Shown here: positions 10,679-21,388 of the stretch, piece after piece | Layout: each line of letters opens with the position of its first letter | Position numbering within the stretch: position 1 is the first letter of the stretch | Assembly: GCF_014202825.1 (NCBI RefSeq) | Contig: NZ_JACHHP010000001.1 | Location: 496,001 to 560,000 of the forward strand | Reading direction: 5' to 3' | DNA length: 64,000 nucleotides | Origin: Chiayiivirga flava | Lineage (GTDB): Bacteria > Pseudomonadota > Gammaproteobacteria > Xanthomonadales > Xanthomonadaceae | Notes under the pieces: model-generated | What the model saw: only the letters and a program-made list of their open reading frames with translations | Database searches by the model: none | Told to the model about the DNA's origin: nothing | Translations under genes and position numbers: made by a program

Positions 10679-12211
10679 ATGAGCGTTCCCATTCGCAGCG
10701 TGCCGGCAGCGGCCGTTCCGCAGATCATTCCCCACGTCATCGCCGGCGTGCGCGTCGGCGCCGATGCCGCGTCCGCGCCCGTGTTCAATCCCGCCACCGG
10801 TGCACAGAGCGGTGTGCTGCCGCTGGCCGATGCGTCGGTGGTCGCCACTGCCGTCGCAGCCGCAAAGGCGGCGTTTCCGGCGTGGTCCGCCACGCCGCCG
10901 CTGCGACGCGCGCGCGTGCTGTTCAAGTTCCGCGAACTGCTCGATGCGCGCGCGTCGGAGCTTGCCGCGGCGATCACGGCCGAACACGGCAAGACGCACA
11001 GCGATGCGCTGGGTGAAGTGGCACGCGGCATCGAGGTGGTCGAATTCGCCTGCGGCATTCCGCATCTGCTCAAGGGCGAAGTCACCGAAAACGTCGGCGC
11101 GCAGATCGATGCGCACTCGGTGCGGCAACCGCTCGGCGTGGTCGCCGGCATCACGCCGTTCAACTTCCCCGCGATGGTGCCGCTGTGGATGGCGCCGATT
11201 GCGATTGCCTGCGGCAACACGTTCATCCTGAAACCGTCGGAGCGCGATCCGTCGGCGACGCTGCTGCTCGCAGACTGGCTCGCCGAAGCGGGCTTGCCGG
11301 CGGGCGTGTTCAACGTCGTGCACGGCGACAAGGTGGCGGTCGATGCACTGCTCGAACATCCCGATGTGGCTGCCATCAGCTTCGTCGGCTCGACGCCGAT
11401 CGCAAAGTACATCCACGAAACCGCGACGAAGCACGGCAAGCGTGTGCAGGCCCTCGGCGGCGCCAAAAACCACATGCTGGTGATGCCCGATGCCGATCTC
11501 GACCAGGTGGCCGACGCGCTGATGGGCGCAGGCTACGGCTCCGCCGGCGAGCGCTGCATGGCGATTTCCGTCGCGGTGGCGGTGGGCGACGCCGTGGCCG
11601 ATGCGCTCGTGGCAAAACTTGCGCCGCGGGTGCGGGCGCTGAAAATCGGCAACGGCATGACGTCGGGCATGGACATGGGGCCACTGGTCACCGCCGCGCA
11701 TCGCGACCGCGTGCGCGGCTATGTCGACCTGGGCGTGAGCGAAGGCGCGGACCTTGTCGTCGACGGCCGCGGATTCTCGCTGCCGGACGCGCCGGACGGC
11801 TTCTTCCTCGGCGGCTGCCTGTTCGACCGCGTGACGCCCGCGATGCGCATCCATCGCGAGGAAATTTTCGGGCCGGTGCTGTGCGTCGTGCGCGTCGATA
11901 CATACGAGGAGGCGCTGCAGCTCATCAACGCACACGAGTACGGCAACGGCACCGCGATCTTCACCCGCGACGGCGATGCGGCACGCGACTTCGTGCACCG
12001 CGTGCAGGTGGGCATGGTGGGCGTGAACGTGCCGATTCCGGTGCCGAGTGCGTTCCACAGCTTCGGCGGGTGGAAGGCGTCGCTGTTCGGCGACCACCAT
12101 GTCTACGGGCCGGAAGGTGTGCGGTTCTACACGAAGCTCAAGGCGGTGACGACGCGGTGGCCGACGAGTATTCGGGCAGGCGCGCAGTTCGTGATGCCGA
12201 CGGGGGGATGA
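10679..12211 (+). CDS. mmsA: CoA-acylating (methyl)malonate-semialdehyde dehydrogenase
   Basis: Aldehyde dehydrogenase superfamily member, 510 aa, of the MmsA/IolA type that oxidises malonate or methylmalonate semialdehyde with NAD and CoA to acetyl-CoA or propionyl-CoA plus CO2. Visible motifs are [30 protein letters not shown], the catalytic Cys293 in [10 protein letters not shown], and [16 protein letters not shown] precedes the ATG by 8 bases. In this cluster it completes uracil and thymine catabolism by using the aminotransferase product. Malonate semialdehyde as the main substrate is inferred from the neighbours. Confidence 0.92.
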   Translation: MSVPIRSVPAAAVPQIIPHVIAGVRVGADAASAPVFNPATGAQSGVLPLADASVVATAVAAAKAAFPAWSATPPLRRARVLFKFRELLDARASELAAAITAEHGKTHSDALGEVARGIEVVEFACGIPHLLKGEVTENVGAQIDAHSVRQPLGVVAGITPFNFPAMVPLWMAPIAIACGNTFILKPSERDPSATLLLADWLAEAGLPAGVFNVVHGDKVAVDALLEHPDVAAISFVGSTPIAKYIHETATKHGKRVQALGGAKNHMLVMPDADLDQVADALMGAGYGSAGERCMAISVAVAVGDAVADALVAKLAPRVRALKIGNGMTSGMDMGPLVTAAHRDRVRGYVDLGVSEGADLVVDGRGFSLPDAPDGFFLGGCLFDRVTPAMRIHREEIFGPVLCVVRVDTYEEALQLINAHEYGNGTAIFTRDGDAARDFVHRVQVGMVGVNVPIPVPSAFHSFGGWKASLFGDHHVYGPEGVRFYTKLKAVTTRWPTSIRAGAQFVMPTGG

Positions 12212-12248
12212 AGAGGTCGTGGCCCATGCCCCTCTCCAACCCATCCAG

Positions 12249-12366
12249 ATCGTCATTCCCGCGAATGCGGGAATCCAGTGACCTTTCTTGGTTTTTCTTT
12301 CCCGCCAGACAATTAAATCAACACCAAGCAAGGTCACTGGATTCCCGCATTCGCGGGAATGACGAT
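12249..12366. repeat. Paired REP-like inverted repeat, 37-bp arms
   Basis: Arms 12249-12285 and 12330-12366 are perfect reverse complements separated by 44 bp. Each arm is itself a small palindrome (CCCGCGAATGCGGG) followed by ATCCAGTGACCTT. It lies between mmsA and the next gene. Architecture matches the elements at 48853 and 61733. Confidence 0.85.
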
Positions 12367-12422
12367 GGAAGGAATGGGCAAGCATGAAACGCGCGGACTT
12401 CGTTTGAAACAACGGTGACCCA

Positions 12423-13682
12423 ATGAACGCAATGCTCGACACCACCCGCAACCGCCCCCTCGCCATCAACGGCCAGCGCCTCTGGGACAGCCTGATGGAG
12501 ATGGCGAAGATCGGCGCCACGCCGAAAGGCGGCGTCTGCCGCCTCGCCCTCACCGACCTGGACAAACAGGGCCGCGATCTCTTCGTGCAATGGGCGAAGG
12601 ACGCCGGCTGCAGCATCGGCATCGACCGCATGGGCAACGTCTTCGCCCGCCGCTCCGGTCGCGACGACAGCCTCGCGCCCGTCGTCACCGGCTCGCACGC
12701 CGATTCGCAACCCACCGGCGGCCGCTTCGACGGCATCTACGGCGTGCTCGGCGGGCTGGAGGTGATCCGTACGCTCAACGACCACGGCGTCGAAACCGAT
12801 CGCCCGATCGAAGTGGTGATCTGGACCAACGAGGAAGGCTCCCGCTTCGCGCCCGCGATGGTGGCGTCCGGCGTGTTCGCCGGCGTGTTTTCGCTCGACT
12901 ACGGCCTCTCGCGCGCCGACGTCGACGGCAAGACCATGGGCGAGGAACTGCAGCGCATCGGCTACGCCGGCGACCTGCCGATGGGCAAGCCGATCCACGC
13001 CGCGTTCGAGCTGCACATCGAGCAGGGCCCGATCCTCGAAAACGAAGGCATCACCATCGGCGTCGTGACCGCGGCGCAAGGCCAGCGCTGGTACGAAGTG
13101 GTGCTCACCGGCCAGGAATCGCACGCCGGCCCGACGCCGATGCCGAGCCGTCGTGATGCGCTGCTGGGTGCCGCGCGCTGCATCGACCTCGTCAACCGCA
13201 TCGGCCTCGCGCACGCGCCGCTCGCCTGCGCGACGGTCGGCATGGTGCAGGTGCATCCGAACTCGCGCAACGTGATCCCGGGCCGCGTGTTCTTCACGGT
13301 CGACATCCGCCATCCGGACGATGCGGTGCTGGCGCAGATGGATCGCGAAGTGCGCGACGGCATCGCGAAGATTGCTTCCGAGCTGAAGCTCGAAACGACG
13401 AAACTCGAACAGATCTTCTACTACGCGCCGGTGCCGTTCGATGCGGCGTGCGTCGACTCCGTGCGCGAAGGCGCGAAGCGGTTCGGCTACTCGCACCGCG
13501 ACATCGTCTCCGGCGCCGGCCACGATGCCTGTTACCTCGCGAAGGTGGCGCCGACGGCGATGGTGTTCGTGCCTTGCATCGGCGGCATCAGCCACAACGA
13601 GATCGAGGATGCGACGCCGGAATGGATCGAGGCCGGAGCGAACGTGTTGCTGCATGCGATGCTGGGACGGGCGTCGCGGTGA
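12423..13682 (+). CDS. M20-family hydrolase, probable beta-ureidopropionase
   Basis: Zn-dependent amidohydrolase of the N-carbamoyl-L-amino acid hydrolase / allantoate amidohydrolase / bacterial beta-ureidopropionase group, 419 aa. Metal-ligand motifs are in order: TGSHADS, GGRFDG, WTNEEGSRF, FELHIEQGP and SHNE near the C-terminus. A dimerisation domain sits in the middle (GQESHAGPTPMP). With PreTA and dihydropyrimidinase beside it, the likely reaction is N-carbamoyl-beta-alanine to beta-alanine, CO2 and ammonia. Sequence alone does not separate it from other carbamoyl hydrolases of the group. Confidence 0.88.
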   Translation: MNAMLDTTRNRPLAINGQRLWDSLMEMAKIGATPKGGVCRLALTDLDKQGRDLFVQWAKDAGCSIGIDRMGNVFARRSGRDDSLAPVVTGSHADSQPTGGRFDGIYGVLGGLEVIRTLNDHGVETDRPIEVVIWTNEEGSRFAPAMVASGVFAGVFSLDYGLSRADVDGKTMGEELQRIGYAGDLPMGKPIHAAFELHIEQGPILENEGITIGVVTAAQGQRWYEVVLTGQESHAGPTPMPSRRDALLGAARCIDLVNRIGLAHAPLACATVGMVQVHPNSRNVIPGRVFFTVDIRHPDDAVLAQMDREVRDGIAKIASELKLETTKLEQIFYYAPVPFDAACVDSVREGAKRFGYSHRDIVSGAGHDACYLAKVAPTAMVFVPCIGGISHNEIEDATPEWIEAGANVLLHAMLGRASR

Positions 13683-13749
13683 TATCGACGGAGGCTCGGG
13701 CATTGCAGCGCGAAGGATTCGTCTTGCCTCGGCGCGTCACTTCTCCTCT

Positions 13750-13779
13750 CCGTCGTCCCGGCGGACGCCGGGACGACGG
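13750..13779. repeat. Single REP-like hairpin
   Basis: A 13-bp perfect stem (13750-13762 with 13767-13779) with a 4-nt loop, of the CCGTCGTCCCGGC type also seen at 48853 and 61733. It is a single palindrome without the second arm. It lies in the 266-bp gap before preT, in which I see no gene. Confidence 0.65.
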
Positions 13780-13948
13780 TTGGGGTGGCTCGGCGTGGCC
13801 GATGAGTCCGCGTCGCCAACCGTTGGAGCCTGCTCACTGCTCCACAACGCTCGATGCACCTGCTCGGCATGACACCAGCCGCGAATCGTTGACACCGCAT
13901 CCCGCCGCAACTTCAAACGACCATCCCAGGCAACCCCCAGGACCCCGC

Positions 13949-15319
13949 ATGCCCCGCAAGGATCTCGGCGACATCGCCCCCGCCCGCCTCGACGCCGACA
14001 CCCTCGCGCGCAACTTCAGCGATGTCGCGCCACCGCTCGACCGCCGCGGCGCCCTGATCGCCGCGCAGCGCTGCTTCTACTGCTACGACGCCCCGTGCAT
14101 CCAGGCCTGCCCCACCGGCATCGACATCCCGAGCTTCATCAAACGCATCACCACCGACAACCTCAAGGGCGCGGCGGCCGACATCCTCGGCGCCAACATC
14201 CTCGGCGGCGCCTGCGCCCGCGTCTGTCCCACGGAAATCCTTTGCGAAGGCAGCTGCGTGCGGAACACGCCGGACGACGCACCTGTGCAGATCGGCGCGC
14301 TGCAGCGCTACGCCACCGACTGGGTCTACGACGCCAACGCCCCGCTGTTCTCGCGTGCACCGGACTCCGGCAAACACGTCGCCGTGGTCGGTGCGGGCCC
14401 GGCCGGCCTCGCCTGTGCGCATCGCCTCGCGCGCGCCGGCCACCGAGTGACGCTGTTCGACGCCAAGGACAAACCCGGCGGCCTCAACGAATACGGCATC
14501 GCCGCGTACAAGGTGCCGGGCTTCGCGCAGCGCGAGATCGACTGGCTGCTGTCGATCGGTGGCATCACGTTCCAGGGCGGCGCCGAACTCGGCCGCAACC
14601 TGCATCTGCCCGACCTGCGCCGCGACCACGATGCGGTGTTCCTCGGCCTCGGACTTGCCGGCGTCAACGCCCTCGGCCTCGACGGCGAGGACCTGCCCGG
14701 CGTGCGCAACGCCGTCGATTTCATCGAAGAGCTGCGCCAGTGCGCCGACCTCGCAACACTGCCGATCGGCCGTCGCGTCGTCGTGATCGGCGGCGGCAAC
14801 ACCGCGATCGATGCGGCGATCCAGAGCAAGCGCCTCGGCGCCGAATCGGTGACGCTCGTCTATCGTCGCGGCCCGGAATCGATGAGCGCCACCACGCACG
14901 AGCAGGCTTTCGCGAAGGACGAAGGCGTGAACGTCGTGTACTGGGCGGCGCCGCGGAGCTTTGTCGCACAGGACGGCCAGCTCGCAGGCATCCGCTTTGA
15001 GCACACGTTGCTCGACGACGCCGGCCGGCTGCTCGGCAGCGGCGACCACTTCACGCTCGACGCCGACACCGTGCTCAAGGCCATCGGCCAGGTGCTGGTG
15101 CCGTCCGCGCTGCAGGACGGCGGCACCGACCTGCTCGACATCCGCAACGGCCGCATCGCCGTCAACGCCGACTTCGAAACATCCTTGCAGGGCGTGTACG
15201 CCGGAGGCGACTGCGTCGGCGGCAAGGTCGACCTCACCGTGCAAGCCGTCGAAGACGGCCAGCGCGCCGCCGCCGCCATCGATCGCGCGCTGCTGCAGCG
15301 CGCGCTGAAAGCCGCCTGA
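13949..15319 (+). CDS. preT: NAD-dependent dihydropyrimidine dehydrogenase, FAD subunit PreT
   Basis: Small subunit of the PreTA enzyme that reduces uracil and thymine to dihydro forms. The 456-aa product has an N-terminal Fe-S segment (CFYCYDAPCIQACPTGID, then CARVCPTEILCEGSC), an FAD site VVGAGPAGLACAHRLARAG, the NAD(P) site VIGGGNTAIDAA, and the C-terminal YAGGDCVGG. This follows the GltD-like fold of the family. The ATG at 13949 gives the usual length. Only 10 bp separate it from preA, so the two subunits are surely co-transcribed. Confidence 0.95.
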   Translation: MPRKDLGDIAPARLDADTLARNFSDVAPPLDRRGALIAAQRCFYCYDAPCIQACPTGIDIPSFIKRITTDNLKGAAADILGANILGGACARVCPTEILCEGSCVRNTPDDAPVQIGALQRYATDWVYDANAPLFSRAPDSGKHVAVVGAGPAGLACAHRLARAGHRVTLFDAKDKPGGLNEYGIAAYKVPGFAQREIDWLLSIGGITFQGGAELGRNLHLPDLRRDHDAVFLGLGLAGVNALGLDGEDLPGVRNAVDFIEELRQCADLATLPIGRRVVVIGGGNTAIDAAIQSKRLGAESVTLVYRRGPESMSATTHEQAFAKDEGVNVVYWAAPRSFVAQDGQLAGIRFEHTLLDDAGRLLGSGDHFTLDADTVLKAIGQVLVPSALQDGGTDLLDIRNGRIAVNADFETSLQGVYAGGDCVGGKVDLTVQAVEDGQRAAAAIDRALLQRALKAA

Positions 15320-15329
15320 GGACCAGACC

Positions 15330-16604
15330 ATGGCAGACCTTTCCTGCAACTTCGTCGGCATCCGTTCGCCGAACCCGTTCTGGCTCGCGAGCGCACCGCC
15401 CACCGACAAGGCCTACAACGTCAACCGCGCCTTCGAGGCCGGCTGGGGCGGCGTGGTGTGGAAGACGCTCGGCATGGACCCGCCGGTGGTGAACGTGTCG
15501 TCGCGCTACGGCGCGATTCGGATCAATGGCCAGCGCATCGCCGGCCTCAACAACATCGAGCTGATCACCGATCGCCCGCTTGCGGTGAATCTTGCCGAGA
15601 TCCGCCAGGTGAAACGCGACTGGCCGGACCGCGCGATGATCGTCTCGCTGATGGTGCCGTGCGACGAGGACTCGTGGAAATGGATCCTGCCGCAGGTGGA
15701 GGACACCGGCGCCGACGCCGTCGAACTCAACTTCGGCTGCCCGCACGGCATGAGCGAGCGCGGCATGGGTTCGGCCGTGGGTCAGGTGCCCGAGTACGTC
15801 GAGATGGTCGCGCGCTGGGTGAAGCAACACTCGAAGCTGCCGTGCATCGTCAAGCTCACACCCAACATCACCGACATCCGCACCTCGGCGCGCGCGGCCT
15901 TCCGCGGCGGCGCCGATGCGGTGTCGCTGATCAACACGATCAATTCCATCACCAGCGTCGACCTCGACCTGATGGCGCCCACGCCCACGGTCGACGGCAA
16001 GGGCACGCACGGCGGCTACTGCGGCCCGGCGGTGAAACCGATCGCGCTGAACATGGTGTCGGAAATCGCGCGCGATCCGGAAACGCGGCTGAAACCCATC
16101 TCCGGCATCGGCGGCATCGGCACGTGGCAGGACGCGGCGGAATTCATGGCGCTCGGCGCCGGCAGCGTGCAGGTGTGCACGGCGGCGATGCATTACGGCT
16201 TCCGCATCGTCGACGACATGATCGACGGCCTCAACAACTGGATGGACGCGAAGGGCTACGCACGCCTCGAGGACGTCGTCGGCCGCGCCGTGCCGAACGT
16301 CACCGACTGGCAATTCCTCAACATGGCCTACGACATCAAGGCCCGCATCGACCAAGACAAGTGCGTCAAATGCGGCCTGTGCCACATCGCATGCGAGGAC
16401 ACCTCGCACCAAGCCATCACGATAGAGAAAAACGGCCTGCGCTTCTTCGAAGTGGTCGACGAGGAGTGCGTCGGCTGCAACCTCTGCATGCATGTGTGCC
16501 CGATCGACGACTGCATCACGATGGAGCGCGTGGACACCGGCGAGTACCGCAACTGGACCACGCATCCGAACAATCCGATGGCAAAGAAGCCGGAACCGGT
16601 CTGA
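15330..16604 (+). CDS. preA: NAD-dependent dihydropyrimidine dehydrogenase, FMN/Fe-S subunit PreA
   Basis: Catalytic subunit of PreTA, 424 aa. The FMN barrel resembles dihydroorotate dehydrogenase and carries the active-site Cys137 in NFGCPHGMSERGMG, which aligns with the catalytic Cys of animal dihydropyrimidine dehydrogenase. Two [4Fe-4S] motifs follow at the C-terminus: CVKCGLCHIACED and CVGCNLCMHVCPIDDC. It is directly downstream of preT; GAGG overlaps the preT stop as ribosome binding site. It catalyses the first step of reductive pyrimidine breakdown. Confidence 0.96.
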   Translation: MADLSCNFVGIRSPNPFWLASAPPTDKAYNVNRAFEAGWGGVVWKTLGMDPPVVNVSSRYGAIRINGQRIAGLNNIELITDRPLAVNLAEIRQVKRDWPDRAMIVSLMVPCDEDSWKWILPQVEDTGADAVELNFGCPHGMSERGMGSAVGQVPEYVEMVARWVKQHSKLPCIVKLTPNITDIRTSARAAFRGGADAVSLINTINSITSVDLDLMAPTPTVDGKGTHGGYCGPAVKPIALNMVSEIARDPETRLKPISGIGGIGTWQDAAEFMALGAGSVQVCTAAMHYGFRIVDDMIDGLNNWMDAKGYARLEDVVGRAVPNVTDWQFLNMAYDIKARIDQDKCVKCGLCHIACEDTSHQAITIEKNGLRFFEVVDEECVGCNLCMHVCPIDDCITMERVDTGEYRNWTTHPNNPMAKKPEPV

Positions 16605-16610
16605 CATCTC

Positions 16611-16823
16611 ATGTCCAATCGCTGCAATGAGCCGCCACACCTGCTACACGCGCGCCAAACACAATCCAATGGCAATGGACGCCAGAAACGAACACGCTCC
16701 AACCTGATCAGCGAAGGCATCGCTCGTGGTGAAATGGCGCTGTCGGACGGACGCACGCTGGACCATGCGCAGGCCATAGAGCGACTGACGCGATGGCTCA
16801 CACCGTGCGGAGCCCGCACCTGA
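16611..16823 (+). CDS. Small hypothetical protein, possible antitoxin remnant
   Basis: A 70-aa open frame in the gap between preA and the permease. The segment LISEGIARGEMALSDGRTLDH followed by AQAIERLTRWL resembles the C-terminal half of ribbon-helix-helix or RelB-type antitoxins, while the first 27 residues look non-coding. No toxin gene is adjacent. It may be a decayed fragment or no gene at all. The translation start is unsupported. Confidence 0.25.
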   Translation: MSNRCNEPPHLLHARQTQSNGNGRQKRTRSNLISEGIARGEMALSDGRTLDHAQAIERLTRWLTPCGART

Positions 16824-16854
16824 CATTGCACCACGCTTCCGGATGGGGATCCGC

Positions 16855-18345
16855 ATGGCACACACCGACGCAGCATCGACCCACGTGAGCCAGGGCGCGC
16901 TCTACAACGCCGACCTCGCCCCCACCACCGCCGCACAGCGCACCTGGACCTGGTATCACTTCGCCGCGCTGTGGATCGGCATGGTGATGTGCATCCCGTC
17001 TTACCTGCTCGCGTCTGGGCTCATCGAACAGGGCATGTCGCCTTGGCAGGCCGTCACCACGGTGCTGCTCGGCAACGCCATCGTGCTGGTGCCGATGCTG
17101 CTGATCGGCCACGCCGGTGCGAAGTACGGCATTCCCTATGCGGTGCTGGTGCGGTCGAGCTTCGGCACGCAGGGAGCGAAGCTGCCGGCGCTGCTGCGCG
17201 CGATCGTGGCCTGCGGCTGGTACGGCATCCAGACGTGGTTCGGCGGGCTCGCGATCTACACGCTGCTCAACATCATGACCGGGAACGCGCTGGCCGGCGA
17301 TCCGATCGGTTGGCTCGGCATCAACGCGGGCCAGCTGGCCTGTTTCCTCGCGTTCTGGCTGCTGCAGTTGTACTTCGTGCTGCATGGCACGGAATCGATC
17401 CGGTGGCTGGAGACGATCTCGGCGCCGGTGAAGATCGTGATGCTGCTGTTCCTGGTGTGGTGGGCGCTGTCGAATGCCGGTGGCTTCGGGCAGATGATGT
17501 CGATGCCGTCGCAGTTCGAGCCCGGCGGTGCGAAGGCCGGGCTGTTCTGGGCCGTGTTCTGGCCGTCGCTGACGGCGATGGTCGGGTTCTGGGCCACGCT
17601 CGCGCTGAACATCCCGGATTTCACGCGCTTCGCGCGTTCGCAGAAGGACCAGATCGTCGGCCAGGCCATCGGCCTGCCGGTGCCGATGGGTGCGCTGGCG
17701 CTGATCTCGGTGATCGTCACCTCGGCCACCGTCGTGATCTACGGCAAGGCGATCTGGGATCCGGTCGACCTCTCCAGCCGCTTCACCGGCATCGGCGTCG
17801 GCCTCGCGCTGCTGGTGCTGACGCTGGACACGATGTGCTGCAACCTCGCGGCGAACCTGGTCGGCCCGGCCTACGATTTCGCGAGCCTTTCGCCGAAGCG
17901 CATCAGCTACCGCCTCGGCGGCATGATCACGGCGCTGATCGCGGTGGTGGCGATGCCGTGGAAGATCCTCGCCAGCACCGAGGGCTACATCTTCACGTGG
18001 CTGATCGGTTACTCCGCCCTGCTCGGCCCGGTGGCCGGCATCATGCTGGTCGACTACTGGCTGCTGCGCCGCGCGCGGCTGGACACCGCGCAGCTGTTCG
18101 AGGAACACGGCGTGTACAGCTACCGCGGCGGCTGGAATCCGGCGGCGATCGTGGCGCTGGTGCTGGGCGTGCTGCCGAACCTGCCCGGGTTCCTGCATGC
18201 GGCGTTTCCAGCATCATTTGCCGGGGTGCCCGACATTTTCAAGACGATCTACACCTACGCGTGGTTCGTCGGGCTCGGCATCTCCGGCCTGATCTACCTC
18301 GTGTGGATGCGCGCGTCGATCCCGCGGACGCCCGCGCGCGCCTGA
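16855..18345 (+). CDS. NCS1-family pyrimidine permease
   Basis: Inner-membrane nucleobase:cation symporter-1 (cytosine/uracil/allantoin permease) family, 496 aa with about 12 hydrophobic segments. Family-like features are the N-terminal NADLAPTTAAQRTWTWYHFAALW, the SFGTQGAKLPALLRAIVACGWYG-type helix 3 region, and NIPDFTRFA. The ATG at 16855 has GGGGAT about 4-10 bases before it; an ATG four codons earlier (16843) is possible. Its place between preA and dihydropyrimidinase suggests uracil, thymine or dihydropyrimidine uptake; the exact substrate is inferred. Confidence 0.9.
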   Translation: MAHTDAASTHVSQGALYNADLAPTTAAQRTWTWYHFAALWIGMVMCIPSYLLASGLIEQGMSPWQAVTTVLLGNAIVLVPMLLIGHAGAKYGIPYAVLVRSSFGTQGAKLPALLRAIVACGWYGIQTWFGGLAIYTLLNIMTGNALAGDPIGWLGINAGQLACFLAFWLLQLYFVLHGTESIRWLETISAPVKIVMLLFLVWWALSNAGGFGQMMSMPSQFEPGGAKAGLFWAVFWPSLTAMVGFWATLALNIPDFTRFARSQKDQIVGQAIGLPVPMGALALISVIVTSATVVIYGKAIWDPVDLSSRFTGIGVGLALLVLTLDTMCCNLAANLVGPAYDFASLSPKRISYRLGGMITALIAVVAMPWKILASTEGYIFTWLIGYSALLGPVAGIMLVDYWLLRRARLDTAQLFEEHGVYSYRGGWNPAAIVALVLGVLPNLPGFLHAAFPASFAGVPDIFKTIYTYAWFVGLGISGLIYLVWMRASIPRTPARA

Positions 18346-18396
18346 GTCCCGATCGCGTACAGTGTGCGCACCCGAACCCACTGCAGGATCTTTCGC

Positions 18397-18606
18397 ATGA
18401 GCATCGCACGCATTCTCGGCATCACCCTGATCATTCTCGGCGCGGTGCTGTTGTACTTCGGCCTGCAGTCCACCGATTCCGTCGGCGAAAAGATCGTCGA
18501 AGGCGTGACCGGGCGCTACAGCGACGGCACGATGGGTTACATCGTCGGCGGCGCGGTGTCGGGTGTGGTGGGCCTGGCGCTGCTGGTGTTCGGCCGCAAG
18601 AAGTAG
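18397..18606 (+). CDS. DUF3185-like small membrane protein
   Basis: A 69-aa protein with two hydrophobic helices (ILGITLIILGAVLLYFGLQ and YIVGGAVSGVVGLALLVFG) and a short polar loop, ending in Arg-Lys-Lys. This layout fits the DUF3185 family, whose role is unknown. The ATG at 18397 follows AGGA by about 8 bases. It is inserted in the pyrimidine cluster, 51 bp after the permease, but nothing ties it to the pathway. The following 220 bp hold no supportable gene. Confidence 0.7.
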   Translation: MSIARILGITLIILGAVLLYFGLQSTDSVGEKIVEGVTGRYSDGTMGYIVGGAVSGVVGLALLVFGRKK

Positions 18607-18718
18607 GCGCGGCTCGGCGTTTGCCGGAGCATCCGCGCGGCTCCTGCACCACGGTGCGCGTGCGCAGCCATTGCACGAAGTCCGCTTCGGTCACCGCCCC
18701 CGAGCGATGGCATCATGA

Positions 18719-20269
<1,551 letters not shown>

Positions 20270-20537
20270 CGCCGCCGGAACCGATGGGCATCGGGGGACG
20301 GGTTGAGATGGGGGTCGCCTGCGAGGCAGGCATCGATTGGACGCCACGCCGCGGGAACAGGGACCGCAGCGCACCGTCACGCATCAAGACCGCCGCGCCT
20401 GGACCGGCGCCCCCATCCCAACCCCTCCCCCGATACGCAAGACGCCGTGCAAAGCTGCCATCGCCCGCGTCGGCGATGCCGGCGGACATCGCACGGCGTC
20501 GATGCCCACCTGCCGCCGGCCCGGCCGGCCGCACCGC

Positions 20538-20897
20538 TCAGAGCGCGAGCTGGCCTTCCAGGTCCGCGGTCTTCATGCGTGCCAGCGCGAGGCTGGACTT
20601 GGCCTTGTCGAGCACGAGATAGATGAACACGCCCGGCTTTTCCGTCATGGGACGGATGATGTGGTACTGCTTGCCGAGCGTGATGAGCATGTCCTCGATG
20701 TTGTCCTTCAGGCCGAGCGCCTTCATCGTCTTGAGCTTGGCCCGCACCACTTCCGTGTTGCCGGCACCGGCGATGTCCAGGTCGACGCCGGCGCCGATCT
20801 TGCCCAGCACCATGCCGCTGTTCGCGTCCACCACGGCGGCGGCGAGCGCGCCGTCGATGTTCATGATGTCTTCGAGGGTCTGATTCACGTTGGCCAT
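20538..20897 (-). CDS. Roadblock/LC7-domain protein (distal copy)
   Basis: A 119-aa protein covering one Roadblock/LC7 domain: an N-terminal helix (NQTLEDIMNIDGALAAAVVD), the strand-turn SGMVLGKIGAG, a middle helix and the C-terminal QYHIIRPM / GVFIYLVLDKAKSSLALARM strands. Such proteins act as regulators (activating or exchange partners) of small GTPases. GGAG lies 7 bases before the ATG at 20897. It is 74 bp downstream of the first Roadblock gene and is the last gene of the GTPase operon. Confidence 0.85.
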   Translation of the reverse strand: MANVNQTLEDIMNIDGALAAAVVDANSGMVLGKIGAGVDLDIAGAGNTEVVRAKLKTMKALGLKDNIEDMLITLGKQYHIIRPMTEKPGVFIYLVLDKAKSSLALARMKTADLEGQLAL

Positions 20898-20971
20898 TGC
20901 AGTACTCCGGTGTGCGCACCCTGTATTGCGACCGCGGAGGGGTGCAGCCCCGCGGCCGGATCGAAACGGTG

Positions 20972-21388
20972 TCAGCCCGGCGGCGCCAGCAGGGTGCCGA
21001 GCCGGACGGCGCAGGCGCGGGCGGCGTAGAGCACGCTGCCGAGCACGGCGTTTTCCCGGCACAGCACGCTCATGAGCAGATCGTTGCCTGCGGCGGGAAC
21101 GCGGATCATCACCACGGTGCCGGCCTCGCCTTCGACGATCACGTTGCGGCAGCCGCGCATGTTCAGTTCCTCGACCACGGCCTCGCTCAGCGCGAGCAGC
21201 GAACTCGTCATCGCCGCGAGCTTGTTGCCCGAGACGCCATGCCGCAGCACGGCGGCAAGCTCGAAGCCGTCGCCGGTCACGACCGCGGCCGATTCGATGC
21301 CGGCGGTCTCGCGCACCATCGCGTCGAGCTGCTCGCGGCAGACCGAGGCGAGATCGGATCGCGGCGCCAGCGTCGCGGAGACGTTCAT
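20972..21388 (-). CDS. Roadblock/LC7-domain protein (proximal copy)
   Basis: A 138-aa Roadblock/LC7 protein. Typical features are LDAMVRETAGIESAAVVTGD, the strand GFELAAVLR, the helix SGNKLAAMTSSLLALSEAVV, and the C-terminal NVIVEGEAGTVVMIRVP. Its ATG overlaps the stop of the GTPase gene (ATGA), a sign of coupled translation, and GGGAGG precedes it. By analogy with MglB and conservon CvnB it probably controls the neighbouring GTPase; this is inference. Confidence 0.85.
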   Translation of the reverse strand: MNVSATLAPRSDLASVCREQLDAMVRETAGIESAAVVTGDGFELAAVLRHGVSGNKLAAMTSSLLALSEAVVEELNMRGCRNVIVEGEAGTVVMIRVPAAGNDLLMSVLCRENAVLGSVLYAARACAVRLGTLLAPPG

